Shown one piece after another: positions 51,101 to 60,000 of a DNA stretch of 64,000 nt. The notes under the pieces were generated by a model that saw only the letters and a program-made list of their open reading frames with translations, was not told the origin of the DNA and did no database searches. This DNA comes from Streptomyces spinoverrucosus (GTDB lineage: Bacteria > Actinomycetota > Actinomycetes > Streptomycetales > Streptomycetaceae), in contig NZ_BJND01000007.1 of NCBI RefSeq assembly GCF_006539505.1, positions 1 through 64,000 of the forward strand, written 5' to 3'. The first letter of the stretch is position 1; each line of letters starts with the position of its first letter. Position numbers and translations under genes: made by a program.

Positions 51101-51846
51101 TCGTTGGTGTTGGCGGAGCTGCGGCGGGCGTCGAAGGCGGGACTGCGGCCCTCGCGGTCGTCGATCGGCGTGTAGCCGTCGGAGGCGAAGGGGTTGGTGT
51201 CGTCGCCGGTCGACAGGTAGAGGTTGCCGTCCGCGTCGAAGTCGATGTCGCCGCCGACGTGGCAGCAGATGCCGCGGGAGGCCGCGACGTCCAGGACCTT
51301 CTTCTCGCTGGCCATGTCCAGCGTGCCGTTGGGGTTCAGAACGAAGCGGGAGAGGCGGTTGACGCCGTCGAACTTCTTGAAGTCCTCGGCGGTGCCGGTC
51401 TCCGGGGCGTCGCCCGCGGGGGTGTCGAGCGGCGGGGCGTAGTAGAGGTAGATCGCCCGGTTGTTCTTGAAGTCCGGGTCGATGCCGACGCCCTGCAGGC
51501 CCTCCTCGTCGTGGCTGTAGACGGGGATCTTGCCGGCGATCTTGGTGACGCCGCCCTGGTCGGTGAGGCGCAGCGTGCCGTCGCGCGAGGTGTGCAGGAC
51601 GCTGCGGTCCGGGAGCACGGCGAGCGACATCGGCTCGCCCGTCTCGGGCTCGCCCTTGGCGAGCGGCACCTGTTGGAACTGCCCCTCGGCGGCGGCCGGT
51701 TCGTCGTGTTCCGGGTGGCCGGGGTGGGCGCCGGCGACGGTCGCCGGGGTGCCCACGGCCAGGAGCAGGCCGGTGAACAGGGCGAGGCTTGTGCGAAGCC
51801 TGGGGCGTTTCGGGGTGCGGGTGCTGCTGAGTCTGGTTCTGTGCAC
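48124..51846 (-). CDS. Secreted multidomain carbohydrate-active protein (GDH-PKD-CBM-ThuA-DUF1080)
   Basis: A 1240-residue secreted protein. A Sec signal ends near residue 40 (LALFTGLLLAVGTPATVAGA). The domains in order are: a glucose/sorbosone dehydrogenase-like beta-propeller (about 55-460, HDEEGLQGVGIDPDF, CCHVGGDIDFDADGNLYLSTGDD); a PKD domain (about 470-560, YSWDFGDGTKGEGLNPTHKYKKIGTYT); a CBM6-like module (about 650-780); a ThuA-like domain (about 790-1010, KRVLVFSKTAGFRHDSI); and a C-terminal DUF1080 3-keto-disaccharide hydrolase-like domain (about 1030-1240). The GTG start follows GGAGGG. Together with the sugar importer and dehydrogenase genes it suggests extracellular handling of keto-sugars or glycosides. 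Confidence 0.9.
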   Translation of the reverse strand: MHRTRLSSTRTPKRPRLRTSLALFTGLLLAVGTPATVAGAHPGHPEHDEPAAAEGQFQQVPLAKGEPETGEPMSLAVLPDRSVLHTSRDGTLRLTDQGGVTKIAGKIPVYSHDEEGLQGVGIDPDFKNNRAIYLYYAPPLDTPAGDAPETGTAEDFKKFDGVNRLSRFVLNPNGTLDMASEKKVLDVAASRGICCHVGGDIDFDADGNLYLSTGDDTNPFASDGYTPIDDREGRSPAFDARRSSANTNDLRGKILRIKVAEDGSYTIPEGNLFAPGTEKTRPEIYAMGFRNPFRMSVDDKTGIVYVGDYGPDAGAADPNRGPAGQVEFAKVTEPANFGWPFCTGNNDAYVDYDFATGTSGEKFDCAAPKNTSPYNTGLVDLPPAQAAWIPYDGGSVPEFGSGSESPMAGPVYRYDPDLDSKVKFPESYDGDFFAGEFGRRWIKRIEQNEDGSVAKINDFPWTGTQIMDMEFGPDGALYVLDYGVSWFQGDENSALYRIENAEDGFSPIAEVSADKTSGAAGLKVAFTGSAKDADSPDLTYSWDFGDGTKGEGLNPTHKYKKIGTYTATFTAKDPEGNTGNASVRIVVGNTEPKVRIDVPGNGTLAAFGEPVPFKVTVTDPEETIDCSKVKVVYSLGHDSHAHELTSEMGCEGTLKPPAGDGGHDPNANIYGVVGASYTDGGANGQEALTGTARTVLQPLHRQAEHFTTQSGVSTIDKTGANGGKTVGNIHDGDWISFSPYRFDGQKKMTVRASSGGSGGFIELRTGSPDGPLHGSAYIPPTGSWETFQNVDVPLRALPKRTTEIYLVFKGGEGALYDVDDFEFSKEPFKGGKRVLVFSKTAGFRHDSIPAGIAALKELGAPAGITVDATEEAKQFTTTNLAKYDAVAFLSTTGDVLNADQQKAFEDYIAGGGGYMGIHAAADTEYDWEFYGGLVGAYFDSHPAIQKATVRVEDHDHPSTSHLGDAWERTDEWYNYRTNPREQAKVLATLDETTYQGGTMKGDHPIAWCQNYGGGRSFYTGLGHTKESYTEEALRAHLLGGLQYATGQVKADCKPSEGYRKIFNGQTLDGWKQAGPGTFNVKDGTLESEGGMGLLWYQAKELKSYSLKLDWKMQGDDNSGIFVGFPASDDPWSAVNKGYEIQIDATDAPDRTTGSVYSFKSANIKARDQVLRPPGQWNSYEIKVQGERLQVFLNGVKINDFTNKDPQRSLTDGYIGLQNHGAEDQVSFRNIQLKELPVKGD

Positions 51847-52012
51847 GAAGTCCCTCCGGGAACGGGTGGCCGTACGGGATGGGTGCGAAGACGTGCGGTG
51901 CGGGCGCCGGGGTGCGCCGTCACCCCGGAGGTGTGTGTCCTGAACACTTCAGGGACGGTGGGGACCGGCGGTTGTTCCGGCCCCCGTCCGACCTGATAGC
52001 CGAGTGCGTGGT

Positions 52013-53011
52013 TCAGTGGTTGAACGCGGCGTCGAAGGACGCGCTGGGCGGCTCGAAGTCGAAGGCCTTCAGGCGAGTCAGGGCCTCGGGGGCGCCCTGG
52101 AGCCGGTCCATGCCGGCGTCCTCCCACTCGACGGAGATGGGGCCCTGGTAGTCGATGGAGCGCAGCATCCGGAAGACGTCCTCCCAGGGCACGTCGCCGT
52201 GCCCGGCGGAGACGAAGTCCCAGCCGCGCCGCGGGTCGCCCCAGGGCAGGTGGGAGCCGAGGCGGCCGTTGCGGCCGTCGAGGCGTTTGCGGGCCTCCTT
52301 GCAGTCGACGTGGTAGATGCGGTCGCGGAAGTCCCACAGGAAACCGACCGGGTCGAGGTCCTGCCACACGAAGTGCGACGGGTCGAAGTTCAGCCCGAAG
52401 GCGGGACGGTGGTCGACCGCCTCCAGCGTGCGCTGGGTGGTCCAGTAGTCGTAGGCGATCTCACTGGGATGCACCTCGTGCGCGAACCGCACGCCCTCGG
52501 CGTCGAAGACGTCCAGGATCGGGTTCCAGCGCTCGGCGAAGTCCTCGTAGCCGCGCTCGATCATCGACTCGGGGGCGGGCGGGAACATCGCGACCAGGTG
52601 CCAGATGGCGGAGCCGGTGAAGCCGATGACGGTGTCGACGCCGAAGGCGGCCGCGGCGCGTGCGGTGTCCTTGATCTCGGCGGCGGCGCGCTGTCGTACG
52701 CCTTCCGCGTCCCCGTCGCCCCAGATCCTCGCCGGGAGGATGGCCTGGTGCCGTTCGTCGATGATGGCGTCGCAGACGGCCTGGCCGACCAGGTGGTTGG
52801 AGATGGCCCAGCACTTCAGGCCGTACTTGTCGAGGAGCTGGCGCCGCGACTCGATGTAGGAGGGATCGTTCAGCGCCTTGTCGACCTCGAAGTGGTCGCC
52901 CCAGCAGGCGAGTTCGAGTCCGTCGTAGCCGAAGTCGCGGGCCAGGCGGCAGACCTCTTCGAGGGGGAGGTCGGCCCACTGGCCGGTGAAGAGCGTGAAG
53001 GTGCGGGGCAT
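52013..53011 (-). CDS. Sugar phosphate isomerase/epimerase
   Basis: A 332-residue xylose isomerase-like TIM-barrel protein. Metal-type residues are in [16 protein letters not shown] (Glu, His), [13 protein letters not shown] (Asp, His), [12 protein letters not shown] and [12 protein letters not shown] (Glu). GAGGAGG lies 7 bases before the ATG at 53011. It follows the Gfo/Idh/MocA gene by 13 bases, a pairing common in keto-sugar and inositol catabolic operons, where the two act one after the other. Substrate unknown. Confidence 0.92.
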   Translation of the reverse strand: MPRTFTLFTGQWADLPLEEVCRLARDFGYDGLELACWGDHFEVDKALNDPSYIESRRQLLDKYGLKCWAISNHLVGQAVCDAIIDERHQAILPARIWGDGDAEGVRQRAAAEIKDTARAAAAFGVDTVIGFTGSAIWHLVAMFPPAPESMIERGYEDFAERWNPILDVFDAEGVRFAHEVHPSEIAYDYWTTQRTLEAVDHRPAFGLNFDPSHFVWQDLDPVGFLWDFRDRIYHVDCKEARKRLDGRNGRLGSHLPWGDPRRGWDFVSAGHGDVPWEDVFRMLRSIDYQGPISVEWEDAGMDRLQGAPEALTRLKAFDFEPPSASFDAAFNH

Positions 53012-53024
53012 TGCCAAAGCCTCC

Positions 53025-54230
53025 TCAGACCGCGATCGGGGTGTAGACGGAGTTCTTCTCGGCGCTCTCCTCCACCGCCGCGAGGACGCGCTGCACCTGC
53101 AGCCCGTCGGCGAAGGAGGGCTCGGGGCGGCGGCCCTCGGCGACCGCGTGGACCAGGTCGTGGGCCTGGTGGACGAAGGTGTGCTCATAGCCGAGGCCGT
53201 GGCCGGGCGGCCACCAGGCGTCGAGGTAGGGGTGGTCGGGCTCGGTGACGAGGATGCGGCGGAAGCCGGACCGGGCGTCGGGCTCGGTGCCGTCGTGGTA
53301 CCAGAGCTCGTTGAGCCGCTCCAGGTCGAAGGCCAGCGAGCCGCGCTCGCCGTTGAGTTCGATGCGCAGGGCGTTCTTGCGGCCGGTGGCGTACCGGGTG
53401 GCCTCGAAGGAGGCGAGGGCGCCGGAGGTGAAGCGGGCGGTGAACAGGGCGGCGTCGTCGACGGTGACCTGCCCCGTCCCGTCGGCCGAGACGGCGCCCA
53501 GTCCGCGCGCGGCACCGGCGAGCGGCCGTTCCCGTACGAAGGTCTCCGTGAGCGCCGACACCCCCGCGAGCTGCTCCCCCGCCAGGTACTGCGCCAGGTC
53601 GACGATGTGCGCACCGAGGTCGCCGAGCGAGCCGGAGCCGGCCAGTTCCTTGCGCAGCCGCCAGGTCAGCGGGGCCTGCGGGTCGACCAGCCAGTCCTGG
53701 AGGTACGACACCCTGACGTGCCGCAGGGTGCCGACGCGGCCCTCGGCGACCATCCGCCGGGCCAGCGCGGTGGCGGGCACCCGGCGGTAGTTGAAGCCGA
53801 CCATCGCCAACTGGCCCCGTTCGTACGCCGATTCGGCCGCCGCCGCCATCGTCTCGGCCTCCTCGACGGTGTTCGCGAGGGGCTTCTCGCACAGGACGTG
53901 CTTGCCGGCGGCCAGCGCGGCGAGCGCGATCTCGGCGTGGCTGTCGCCGGGCGTGCAGATGTCGACCAGGTCGACGTCGTCCCGGGTGATCAGCGCCCGC
54001 CAGTCGGTCTCGGCCGCCGCCCAGCCGTGCCGTTCGGCCGCCGCGCGCACGGCCGTCTCGTCCCGTCCGCAGATCGCGGCGAGCACGGGCTGCCGGGGCA
54101 GGTCGAAGACGCGGCCCACGGTGCGCCAGCCCTGGGAGTGGGCGGCGCCCATGAAGGCGTAGCCGATCATGCCGACGCGCAGCGGGGGCTGCTCGGACGC
54201 GGTCCCTTCGGGCGCTTGCGGCTGTGCCAT
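53025..54230 (-). CDS. Gfo/Idh/MocA-family NAD(P)-dependent dehydrogenase
   Basis: A 401-residue sugar or cyclitol dehydrogenase. The Rossmann motif is [15 protein letters not shown], the family signature [16 protein letters not shown] carries the EKP lysine, and [20 protein letters not shown] supplies the Asp and His of the active site. It is in the same direction as the isomerase gene downstream and the ABC transporter genes upstream. The short N-terminal extension is unremarkable. The likely reaction is oxidation at C3 of a sugar or of inositol; inositol 2-dehydrogenases belong to this family. Confidence 0.92.
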   Translation of the reverse strand: MAQPQAPEGTASEQPPLRVGMIGYAFMGAAHSQGWRTVGRVFDLPRQPVLAAICGRDETAVRAAAERHGWAAAETDWRALITRDDVDLVDICTPGDSHAEIALAALAAGKHVLCEKPLANTVEEAETMAAAAESAYERGQLAMVGFNYRRVPATALARRMVAEGRVGTLRHVRVSYLQDWLVDPQAPLTWRLRKELAGSGSLGDLGAHIVDLAQYLAGEQLAGVSALTETFVRERPLAGAARGLGAVSADGTGQVTVDDAALFTARFTSGALASFEATRYATGRKNALRIELNGERGSLAFDLERLNELWYHDGTEPDARSGFRRILVTEPDHPYLDAWWPPGHGLGYEHTFVHQAHDLVHAVAEGRRPEPSFADGLQVQRVLAAVEESAEKNSVYTPIAV

Positions 54231-54315
54231 ACGGATGTCCTCTCGTCGTCATGGCGAGGTGGGGGGTGGGGGCCCGCCCTGTTCTCAGCAGGTCAGGCCC
54301 GTAGAGCGGGGCGCC

Positions 54316-55356
54316 TCACTCGAAGCCGGTGGACATGTACTGGTCGACGTTGTTCTTGTCGACGACGGCCGAGTAGAGCGTGATCGACGCCGGGATCTCG
54401 TACTCCGCGAGGCCGCCGATGCCCTTGGCCTGGCCGAGGGCGCGGGCGAGGTCGATGGCGGAGGCCGCCATGGTGGGCGGGTAGAGGACGGTCGCCTTCA
54501 GCACGCCGTCGTCCTGCTTGATGGCCTGGAAGGCGGAGAGCGCGCCCGCGCCGCCGACCATCAGGAAGTCGTCCCGCCCGGCCTGTTCGATGGCGCGCAG
54601 TGCGCCCACGCCCTGGTCGTCGTCGTGGTTCCACAGCGCGTCGAACTGCGACTGCGCCTGGAGCAGCTGGGCCATCTTGGCCTGCCCGGACTCGACGGTG
54701 AACTCGGCGGCCTGGCGGGCCACTTTGCGGATGTTCGGGTAGTTCTTCAGCGCGTCGTCGAAGCCCTGGGTGCGCTGCTGGGTCAGCTCCAGGTTGTCCA
54801 GTCCGGCCAGTTCGATGACCCGGGCATTGGGCTTGTCCTTGAGCTGCTCGCCGATGTAGTGGCCGGCGTTCAGGCCCATGCCGTAGTTGTCGCCGCCGAT
54901 CCAGCAGCGGTACGCCTGCGGGGTGTTGAAGATCCGGTCCAGGTTGATCACCGGGATCCCGGCCCGCATCGCCTTGAGCCCGCTCTGGGTGAGCGCCTTG
55001 CCGTCGGCGGGCAGGATGACCAGCACGTCGACCTTCTTGTTGATCAGCGTCTCGATCTGGCCGATCTGCGCGGCGGTGTCGTTGGAGCCCTCGGTGATCT
55101 CCAGCGTCACGTCTTCGTACTTCTCGGCGCGGCTCTTGGCGTTCTCGTTGATCGCGTTGAGCCAGCCGTGGTCGGCCTGCGGTCCGGCGAAGCCGATGGT
55201 GACCTGCTTGCCGGGCTGGTCGTCGGCGGCGGGCTGGTTGTCGGCGGCCTGACCGTCGTCGCCGGACTCGTTACTCGTGCAACCTGCGAGGAGGACACCG
55301 GCCGAGACGGCGGCGGTCCCGAAGAGCAGTCCTCTGCGCGTGGGGAGTTGTGTCAT
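54316..55356 (-). CDS. Sugar ABC transporter substrate-binding lipoprotein
   Basis: A 346-residue periplasmic-binding-protein type 1 (ribose-binding-like) protein. The N-terminus has TRRGLLFGTAAVSAGVLLAGC, a twin-arginine-like signal with lipobox LLAGC, so it should be lipid-anchored outside the membrane. QVTIGFAGPQADHGWLNAINENAK and NKKVDVLVILPADGKALTQSGLKAMRAGIPVINLDR are typical. The ATG at 55356 follows AAGGG. It is encoded directly after the permease gene. Ligand is a sugar or cyclitol by family and context. Confidence 0.93.
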   Translation of the reverse strand: MTQLPTRRGLLFGTAAVSAGVLLAGCTSNESGDDGQAADNQPAADDQPGKQVTIGFAGPQADHGWLNAINENAKSRAEKYEDVTLEITEGSNDTAAQIGQIETLINKKVDVLVILPADGKALTQSGLKAMRAGIPVINLDRIFNTPQAYRCWIGGDNYGMGLNAGHYIGEQLKDKPNARVIELAGLDNLELTQQRTQGFDDALKNYPNIRKVARQAAEFTVESGQAKMAQLLQAQSQFDALWNHDDDQGVGALRAIEQAGRDDFLMVGGAGALSAFQAIKQDDGVLKATVLYPPTMAASAIDLARALGQAKGIGGLAEYEIPASITLYSAVVDKNNVDQYMSTGFE

Positions 55357-55373
55357 GGCTGTGAACCCTTTCC

Positions 55374-56393
55374 TCAAGTCGTGCTCGCGGTACGGCGCTG
55401 GACCAGCACGGCGGCGACGATGATCGCGCCCTTGGCGATCTGCTGGACGTCGCTCTGCAGGTTGTTCAGGGCGAAGATGTTGGTGATGGTGGTGAAGATC
55501 AGGACGCCGAGCACGGAGCCGACGATGGTGCCGCGGCCTCCGCTGAGCAGCGTGCCGCCGATGATCGCGGCCGCGATGGCGTCGAGTTCGTACAGGTTGC
55601 CGTTGGTGTTCTGACCGGAGCCGGACAGGATGATCAGCAGGAACGCGGCGATGCCGCAGCACAGCCCGGAGAGCAGGTACAGATAAAGCCGCTGTCGGCG
55701 TACGTCGATACCGGCCAGCCGGGCCGCTTCCGCGTTGCCGCCGACGGCGACGGTGCGGCGGCCGAAGGTGGTGCGGTTCAGCAGCAGCCAGCCGATGATC
55801 GTCACGACCGCGAAGACGAGGACGAGCGGCGGGACGCCGAGCACGTACGCGTCGCGCTCGCCGAGGTCGAGGACGCCGTCGACCGTCACGATCTGCGTCC
55901 TGCCGTCGGTGATCTGCAACGCCAGTCCGCGCGCCGACGCCAGCATGGCGAGGGTGGCGATGAACGGGACCATCCCGCCGTAGGCGATGAGCAGTCCGTT
56001 GACCAGGCCGCAGCCCAGGCCGACGAGCACCGAGGTGAAGAGGATGCCGCCGAAGCCGTACTCCTGGGTGGCGACGGTGGTCGCCCAGACGGAGGCGAGG
56101 GCGACGATCGCGCCGACGGAGAGGTCGATGCCGCCGGAGGTGATGACGAAGGTCATACCGACGGTGACGACGCCGATCACGGAAGCCTGGGTGAGGACGA
56201 GTTGGAGGTTGCGGGTGTCGAGGAACTCGTCCGGCTTGGTGATGCCGCCGATGACAATGAGGGCGGCGAGCACGCCGAGCAGGGACAGGGTGCGGACGTC
56301 GGCGCGGGCCATCAGGCCGCGCCAGGCGGGTGCTTCAGCGGCCGGCCGCACCTTGTCGGCGCTGCCCCGCGGCGGGGACACGGGCTGCGTCAT
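55374..56393 (-). CDS. Sugar ABC transporter permease (RbsC-like)
   Basis: A 339-residue integral membrane permease of the ribose/xylose class with about 8-10 helices. VIGVVTVGMTFVITSGGIDLSVGAIVALASV and AVGGNAEAARLAGI (the EAA-like loop contacting the ATPase) are clear signatures. The start ATG at 56393 overlaps the stop of the ATPase gene as ATGA, and the substrate-binding protein gene follows. One permease gene is enough for a homodimeric channel. Confidence 0.94.
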   Translation of the reverse strand: MTQPVSPPRGSADKVRPAAEAPAWRGLMARADVRTLSLLGVLAALIVIGGITKPDEFLDTRNLQLVLTQASVIGVVTVGMTFVITSGGIDLSVGAIVALASVWATTVATQEYGFGGILFTSVLVGLGCGLVNGLLIAYGGMVPFIATLAMLASARGLALQITDGRTQIVTVDGVLDLGERDAYVLGVPPLVLVFAVVTIIGWLLLNRTTFGRRTVAVGGNAEAARLAGIDVRRQRLYLYLLSGLCCGIAAFLLIILSGSGQNTNGNLYELDAIAAAIIGGTLLSGGRGTIVGSVLGVLIFTTITNIFALNNLQSDVQQIAKGAIIVAAVLVQRRTASTT

Positions 56394-57910
56394 GACGCCG
56401 GGCTTCCTTCCATCACGAGGTCGAGTACGCGGTGTTCGTCCAGCTCTTGGGCGGGCGCGGTGTGTACGACCCGGCCCTCGCGCAGTACCAGCACGCGGTC
56501 GGCGAGGCCGAGCACCTCGGGCACCTCGCTGGAGACCAGCAGCACCGCGAGGCCTTCGTCGGCGAGGCGCCGGACGACCGCGTACAGCTCGGCGCGCGCA
56601 CCGACGTCGACGCCCCGGGTCGGCTCGTCGAGCAGCAGGACGCGGCAGCCGCGCAGCAGCCAGCGGGCGAGGACGGCCTTCTGCTGGTTGCCGCCGGAGA
56701 GGGTGCGGATCGGCACCGAGGGGTTGTCGGGCCGCAGCGACAGTTCGCGGGTCGCGGCGCGCGCGGCGCCCAGTTCGGCCCCTCGGTCGATCCAACCCGC
56801 CTTCGCGAAGCGGGACATGGAGGAGATCGAGACGTTGCGGGTGACCGACTCCAGCATCAGCAGGGCCTGCGCCTTGCGTTCCTCGGGGGCGAGCCCGAGT
56901 CCGGCACGGACGGCGGCGCGGACACTGCCCGGCTTCAACGGCCGTCCGGCGACGACGACTTGACCGGCGCTGGGCTTGCGGGCGCCGTAGATCGTCTCCA
57001 GGATCTCGGAGCGCCCGGAGCCGACGAGTCCCGCGAGGCCGACGATCTCGCCGGGCCGGACTGTCAGGTCGAACGGCTCGAACTCGCCGTCCCGGGCCAG
57101 TCCCCGCACATGAAGCAAGGGCTGCTCCCCCTGCCCCGGCGCAGCGGGCCGCTCGGGGAAGACGTACTCGACGTTGCGGCCGGTCATCAGCGCCACGACG
57201 TCACGCGTCGGCGTCGACTTCGCGGGCAGCCCGCCCGCCACCGCCCGGCCGTCCTTCAGCACGGTCACCCGGTCGCCGATCCGGCGGATCTCCTCCAGGC
57301 GGTGCGAGATGTAGACGACGGCGACGCCGTCGGCGGTGAGGTCGCCGACGATCCGGAAGAGGTTGTCGACCTCGTCCGGGTCGAGGGCGGCGGACGGTTC
57401 GTCCATCACGATCAGCCGTACGTCGTGGGAGAGCGCGCGGGCCATGGAGACGATCTGCTGCTGGGCGGCCGACAACTCGCCGACGAGACGCCCCGGGTCG
57501 ATCTCGGGATGCCCAAGTCGCTTGAGAAGATGGGCTGTCGACTCCTTCGCCGTCCTGCGTCGTACGACGAACCCGGCGGCCGTGGGTTCGTGGCCGAGGT
57601 GGACGTTCTCGGCGACCGACAGGTGCTCCACCAGGTCGAGTTCCTGGTAGATGGTGGCGATGCCGAGGCGCATCGCGGCGATCGGCGAGCGCAGGGTGAC
57701 CGGTTCGCCGCGCCAGTGGATGGTGCCGGTGTCGGGCTGGTGGGCACCGGCCAGGACCTTGATCAGGGTGGACTTCCCGGCGCCGTTCTGGCCGAGCAGA
57801 CAGTGCACTTCACCGGCCTGGACGTCGAGGTCGACGCCGTCCAGGGCGCGGACGCCGGGGAACGACTTGGTGATGCCGGACATGCTGAGCAGCGGTGGTT
57901 CAGGTGCCAT
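56390..57910 (-). CDS. Sugar ABC transporter ATP-binding protein (RbsA/XylG-like)
   Basis: A 506-residue ATPase with two tandem nucleotide-binding domains, as in RbsA. NBD1 has Walker A GQNGAGKST, signature LSAAQQQIVSMARAL and Walker B LIVMDEPSAAL. NBD2 has a degenerate Walker A (GLVGSGRSE), signature LSGGNQQKAVLARWL and Walker B VLLLDEPTRGVD. The degenerate second site is normal for the family. GGGGAA precedes the ATG. It is first in the transporter operon and lies just downstream of the ROK regulator gene. Confidence 0.95.
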   Translation of the reverse strand: MAPEPPLLSMSGITKSFPGVRALDGVDLDVQAGEVHCLLGQNGAGKSTLIKVLAGAHQPDTGTIHWRGEPVTLRSPIAAMRLGIATIYQELDLVEHLSVAENVHLGHEPTAAGFVVRRRTAKESTAHLLKRLGHPEIDPGRLVGELSAAQQQIVSMARALSHDVRLIVMDEPSAALDPDEVDNLFRIVGDLTADGVAVVYISHRLEEIRRIGDRVTVLKDGRAVAGGLPAKSTPTRDVVALMTGRNVEYVFPERPAAPGQGEQPLLHVRGLARDGEFEPFDLTVRPGEIVGLAGLVGSGRSEILETIYGARKPSAGQVVVAGRPLKPGSVRAAVRAGLGLAPEERKAQALLMLESVTRNVSISSMSRFAKAGWIDRGAELGAARAATRELSLRPDNPSVPIRTLSGGNQQKAVLARWLLRGCRVLLLDEPTRGVDVGARAELYAVVRRLADEGLAVLLVSSEVPEVLGLADRVLVLREGRVVHTAPAQELDEHRVLDLVMEGSPAS

Positions 57911-57998
57911 GTGGGTTCCCCTTGGCTGGCGTGCGGGGGCCGGTTTCAGGGCAGGGCGAAGCAGGGTGCTGTGCTGGTGGTGGCGGAGTAGGAGGTGC

Positions 57999-59180
57999 TT
58001 ACGCGGGTGAGAACAGGTGGTCGCTGATCAGCCGGGCCGCGCCGATGACTCCGGCGGTGGGGCCCAGCTCGCCCAGGACGATGGGCAGGTTGCCGGTCGC
58101 CAGCGGCAGCGACTGGCGGTAGACCTGGGTGCGGATCGCGGCGAGCAGGGTGTGGCCGAGGCCGGTCACCCCGCCGCCGATCACCACCAGGCCGGGGTTG
58201 AAGAAGCTGACCAGCCCGGCGATGACCTGGCCGGTGCGGTTGCCGCCCTCGCGGATCAGTTCGAGGGCGGTGGCGTCGCCCGCGGCGGCCGCGGCGGCGA
58301 CGTCGACGGCGGTGAGGGTGCCGTTCGTCTCCAGGCGTGCCGCCAGCTCGGCCGACTGGCCTTGCTGGGCGGCCTCCAGCGCGTCGCGGGCGAGGGCCGC
58401 GCCGCTGAAGTGGGCCTCGAGGCAGCCCCGGTTGCCGCAGGCGCACGGACGTCCGTCGGGCACGGCCTGGATGTGCCCGATGTCGCCTGCGGAGCCCGTC
58501 GTACCGCGGTGGACCGCGCCGCCGACGACGATTCCGCAGCCGATGCCGGTGCCGATCTTGACGCAGAGGAAGTCGCCCACGGAGCGGGCGACGCCCGCGT
58601 GCATCTCCCCCATCGCCATAAGGTTCACGTCGTTGTCGACCATGACCGGGCAGCCGAGTTCCTGACTGAGCGCCTCCCGCACGGGGAAGCCGTCCCAGCC
58701 CGGCATGATCGGCGGCGCCACGGGGACGCCCTCGGGGAAGCGGACCGGGCCCGGGACGCCGATGCCGGCGCCGTCGTACCCCTCCGCGAGCCCGGAGGCC
58801 CGCAACTTGGCGGCCATGGACAGCACTTGCTCGAAGACCGCGACGGGTCCCTCGCGCACTTCCATCGGCTGGGTGATGTGCCCCAGGATCTCCAGCTCCG
58901 CGTTGGTGACCGCGACGTCGATGGAGGTCGCGCCGATGTCGACGCCGAGGAAGCGCAGGTTGGGTGCGAGCCGGATGTTGTGCGAGCGGCGGCCGCCGCG
59001 GGAGGCGGCGAGTCCGTCGGCGACGATCAGGCCCGTCTCCAGGAGCCGGTCCACCTCCACGGCCAGCTTGGACCGTGAGAGATCGACCTGATCGCCCAGC
59101 TGGGCCCGGGAGTTGGGCCCGCCGTCGCGAAGAAGCTTCAGCAGCCTGGCCTGGTGGGCGTTCGCGGGTCGCGCGGTCAT
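57999..59180 (-). CDS. ROK-family transcriptional regulator
   Basis: A 393-residue ROK repressor. The N-terminal winged helix-turn-helix (HQARLLKLLRDGGPNSRAQLGDQVDLSRSKLAVEVDRLLETGLI) precedes a sugar-kinase-like domain with DIGATSIDVAV (phosphate loop), the Zn motif CACGNRGCLEAHFSG and VIGGGVTGLG. ATG 59180 is used; GTG 59189 is an alternative with the GAGGGG box closer. It lies upstream of the transporter genes in the same direction and probably controls them in response to the imported sugar. The conserved catalytic Asp is in MVDNDVN, so kinase-like binding is likely. Confidence 0.93.
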   Translation of the reverse strand: MTARPANAHQARLLKLLRDGGPNSRAQLGDQVDLSRSKLAVEVDRLLETGLIVADGLAASRGGRRSHNIRLAPNLRFLGVDIGATSIDVAVTNAELEILGHITQPMEVREGPVAVFEQVLSMAAKLRASGLAEGYDGAGIGVPGPVRFPEGVPVAPPIMPGWDGFPVREALSQELGCPVMVDNDVNLMAMGEMHAGVARSVGDFLCVKIGTGIGCGIVVGGAVHRGTTGSAGDIGHIQAVPDGRPCACGNRGCLEAHFSGAALARDALEAAQQGQSAELAARLETNGTLTAVDVAAAAAAGDATALELIREGGNRTGQVIAGLVSFFNPGLVVIGGGVTGLGHTLLAAIRTQVYRQSLPLATGNLPIVLGELGPTAGVIGAARLISDHLFSPA

Positions 59181-59343
59181 ACGTCTCACGAGCCCCTCCC
59201 CGCCTCGAATCGGCCGTCGCTGTCCGGCTTTCGAGGGGAACGTAGCAGCGGCTGCCGGGAGTGGGAAGAATCTGCGCACGATTTACTGCGGACTTTTTCC
59301 ACTCGCAGGACAAAGGCGGGGCTTGACCTCAGTGACCAGGGGC

Positions 59344-59360
59344 ATTACCTCGCGGGTAAT
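59344..59360. promoter_or_regulatory. ATTACC-N5-GGTAAT inverted repeat
   Basis: A perfect 6-5-6 inverted repeat in the 249-base region between the divergent ROK regulator and thioesterase genes, 69 bases before the latter. It may be an operator. No binding protein can be assigned. Confidence 0.45.
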
Positions 59361-59429
59361 CGACGGGCGGGCGATGCCCGCGGAGGCTGGTAACCGCCCG
59401 GACTCCCGACCCCACGGAGGTGCCCCCTC

Positions 59430-59846
59430 ATGGCCGACGACGCTGACACAACCACCCCGGACGCGCTGCTGGCCGCGGTCCCCTTCGCCGGGGAGCTGGG
59501 GCTGACCCTTGAGGAGGCGACACCCGCGCGGGTGGTGGCCGGCCTCACCTGGTCGCCGCGGCTGTGCACGGCGGGCGGAGTGCTGCACGGCGGCGCACTG
59601 ATGACCCTCGCGGACACGGCGGGCGCGGTGTGCGCCTTCCTCAACCTGCCGCCGGGTGCGACCACGTCGACGGTCGAATCCAGCACCCACTTCTTCCGCC
59701 CGGTCCGCTCGGGCACGGTCCACGCAGAGTCACGCCCACTGCATGTGGGGCGGTCCTTCGTCGTCGTGGAGACGGAGGTACGGGACGAGGAGGGCCGTAC
59801 GGTGGGGCGCACGGTGCAGACGCAGGCGGTTTTGGGGGGTGGGTGA
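59430..59846 (+). CDS. PaaI-type hotdog-fold thioesterase
   Basis: A 138-residue acyl-CoA thioesterase of the PaaI hotdog family. GGVLHGGALMTLADTAGAVCAFLNLPP contains the HGG motif and the catalytic-type Asp, and STVESSTHFFRPVRSGTVHAESRPLHVGRS is typical. GGAGG lies 9 bases before the ATG. It stands alone between the ROK and GntR genes. Such enzymes release free acids from aromatic or short-chain acyl-CoAs; substrate unknown. Confidence 0.9.
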   Translation: MADDADTTTPDALLAAVPFAGELGLTLEEATPARVVAGLTWSPRLCTAGGVLHGGALMTLADTAGAVCAFLNLPPGATTSTVESSTHFFRPVRSGTVHAESRPLHVGRSFVVVETEVRDEEGRTVGRTVQTQAVLGGG

Positions 59847-60000
59847 GGCCGCGTGACATCTGGGCCCGCGTGCACGCTGGGGGGCGGGCGCGTGGAGCGG
59901 GCGAATACAAGGCGCGCACCCCTCAGGCAGACCCCCGCCGCACGCCCCAACACCGGCGCCGGAGGTCAGGCGCCCTGCGCATCCCCCACCCCCCACGCCC

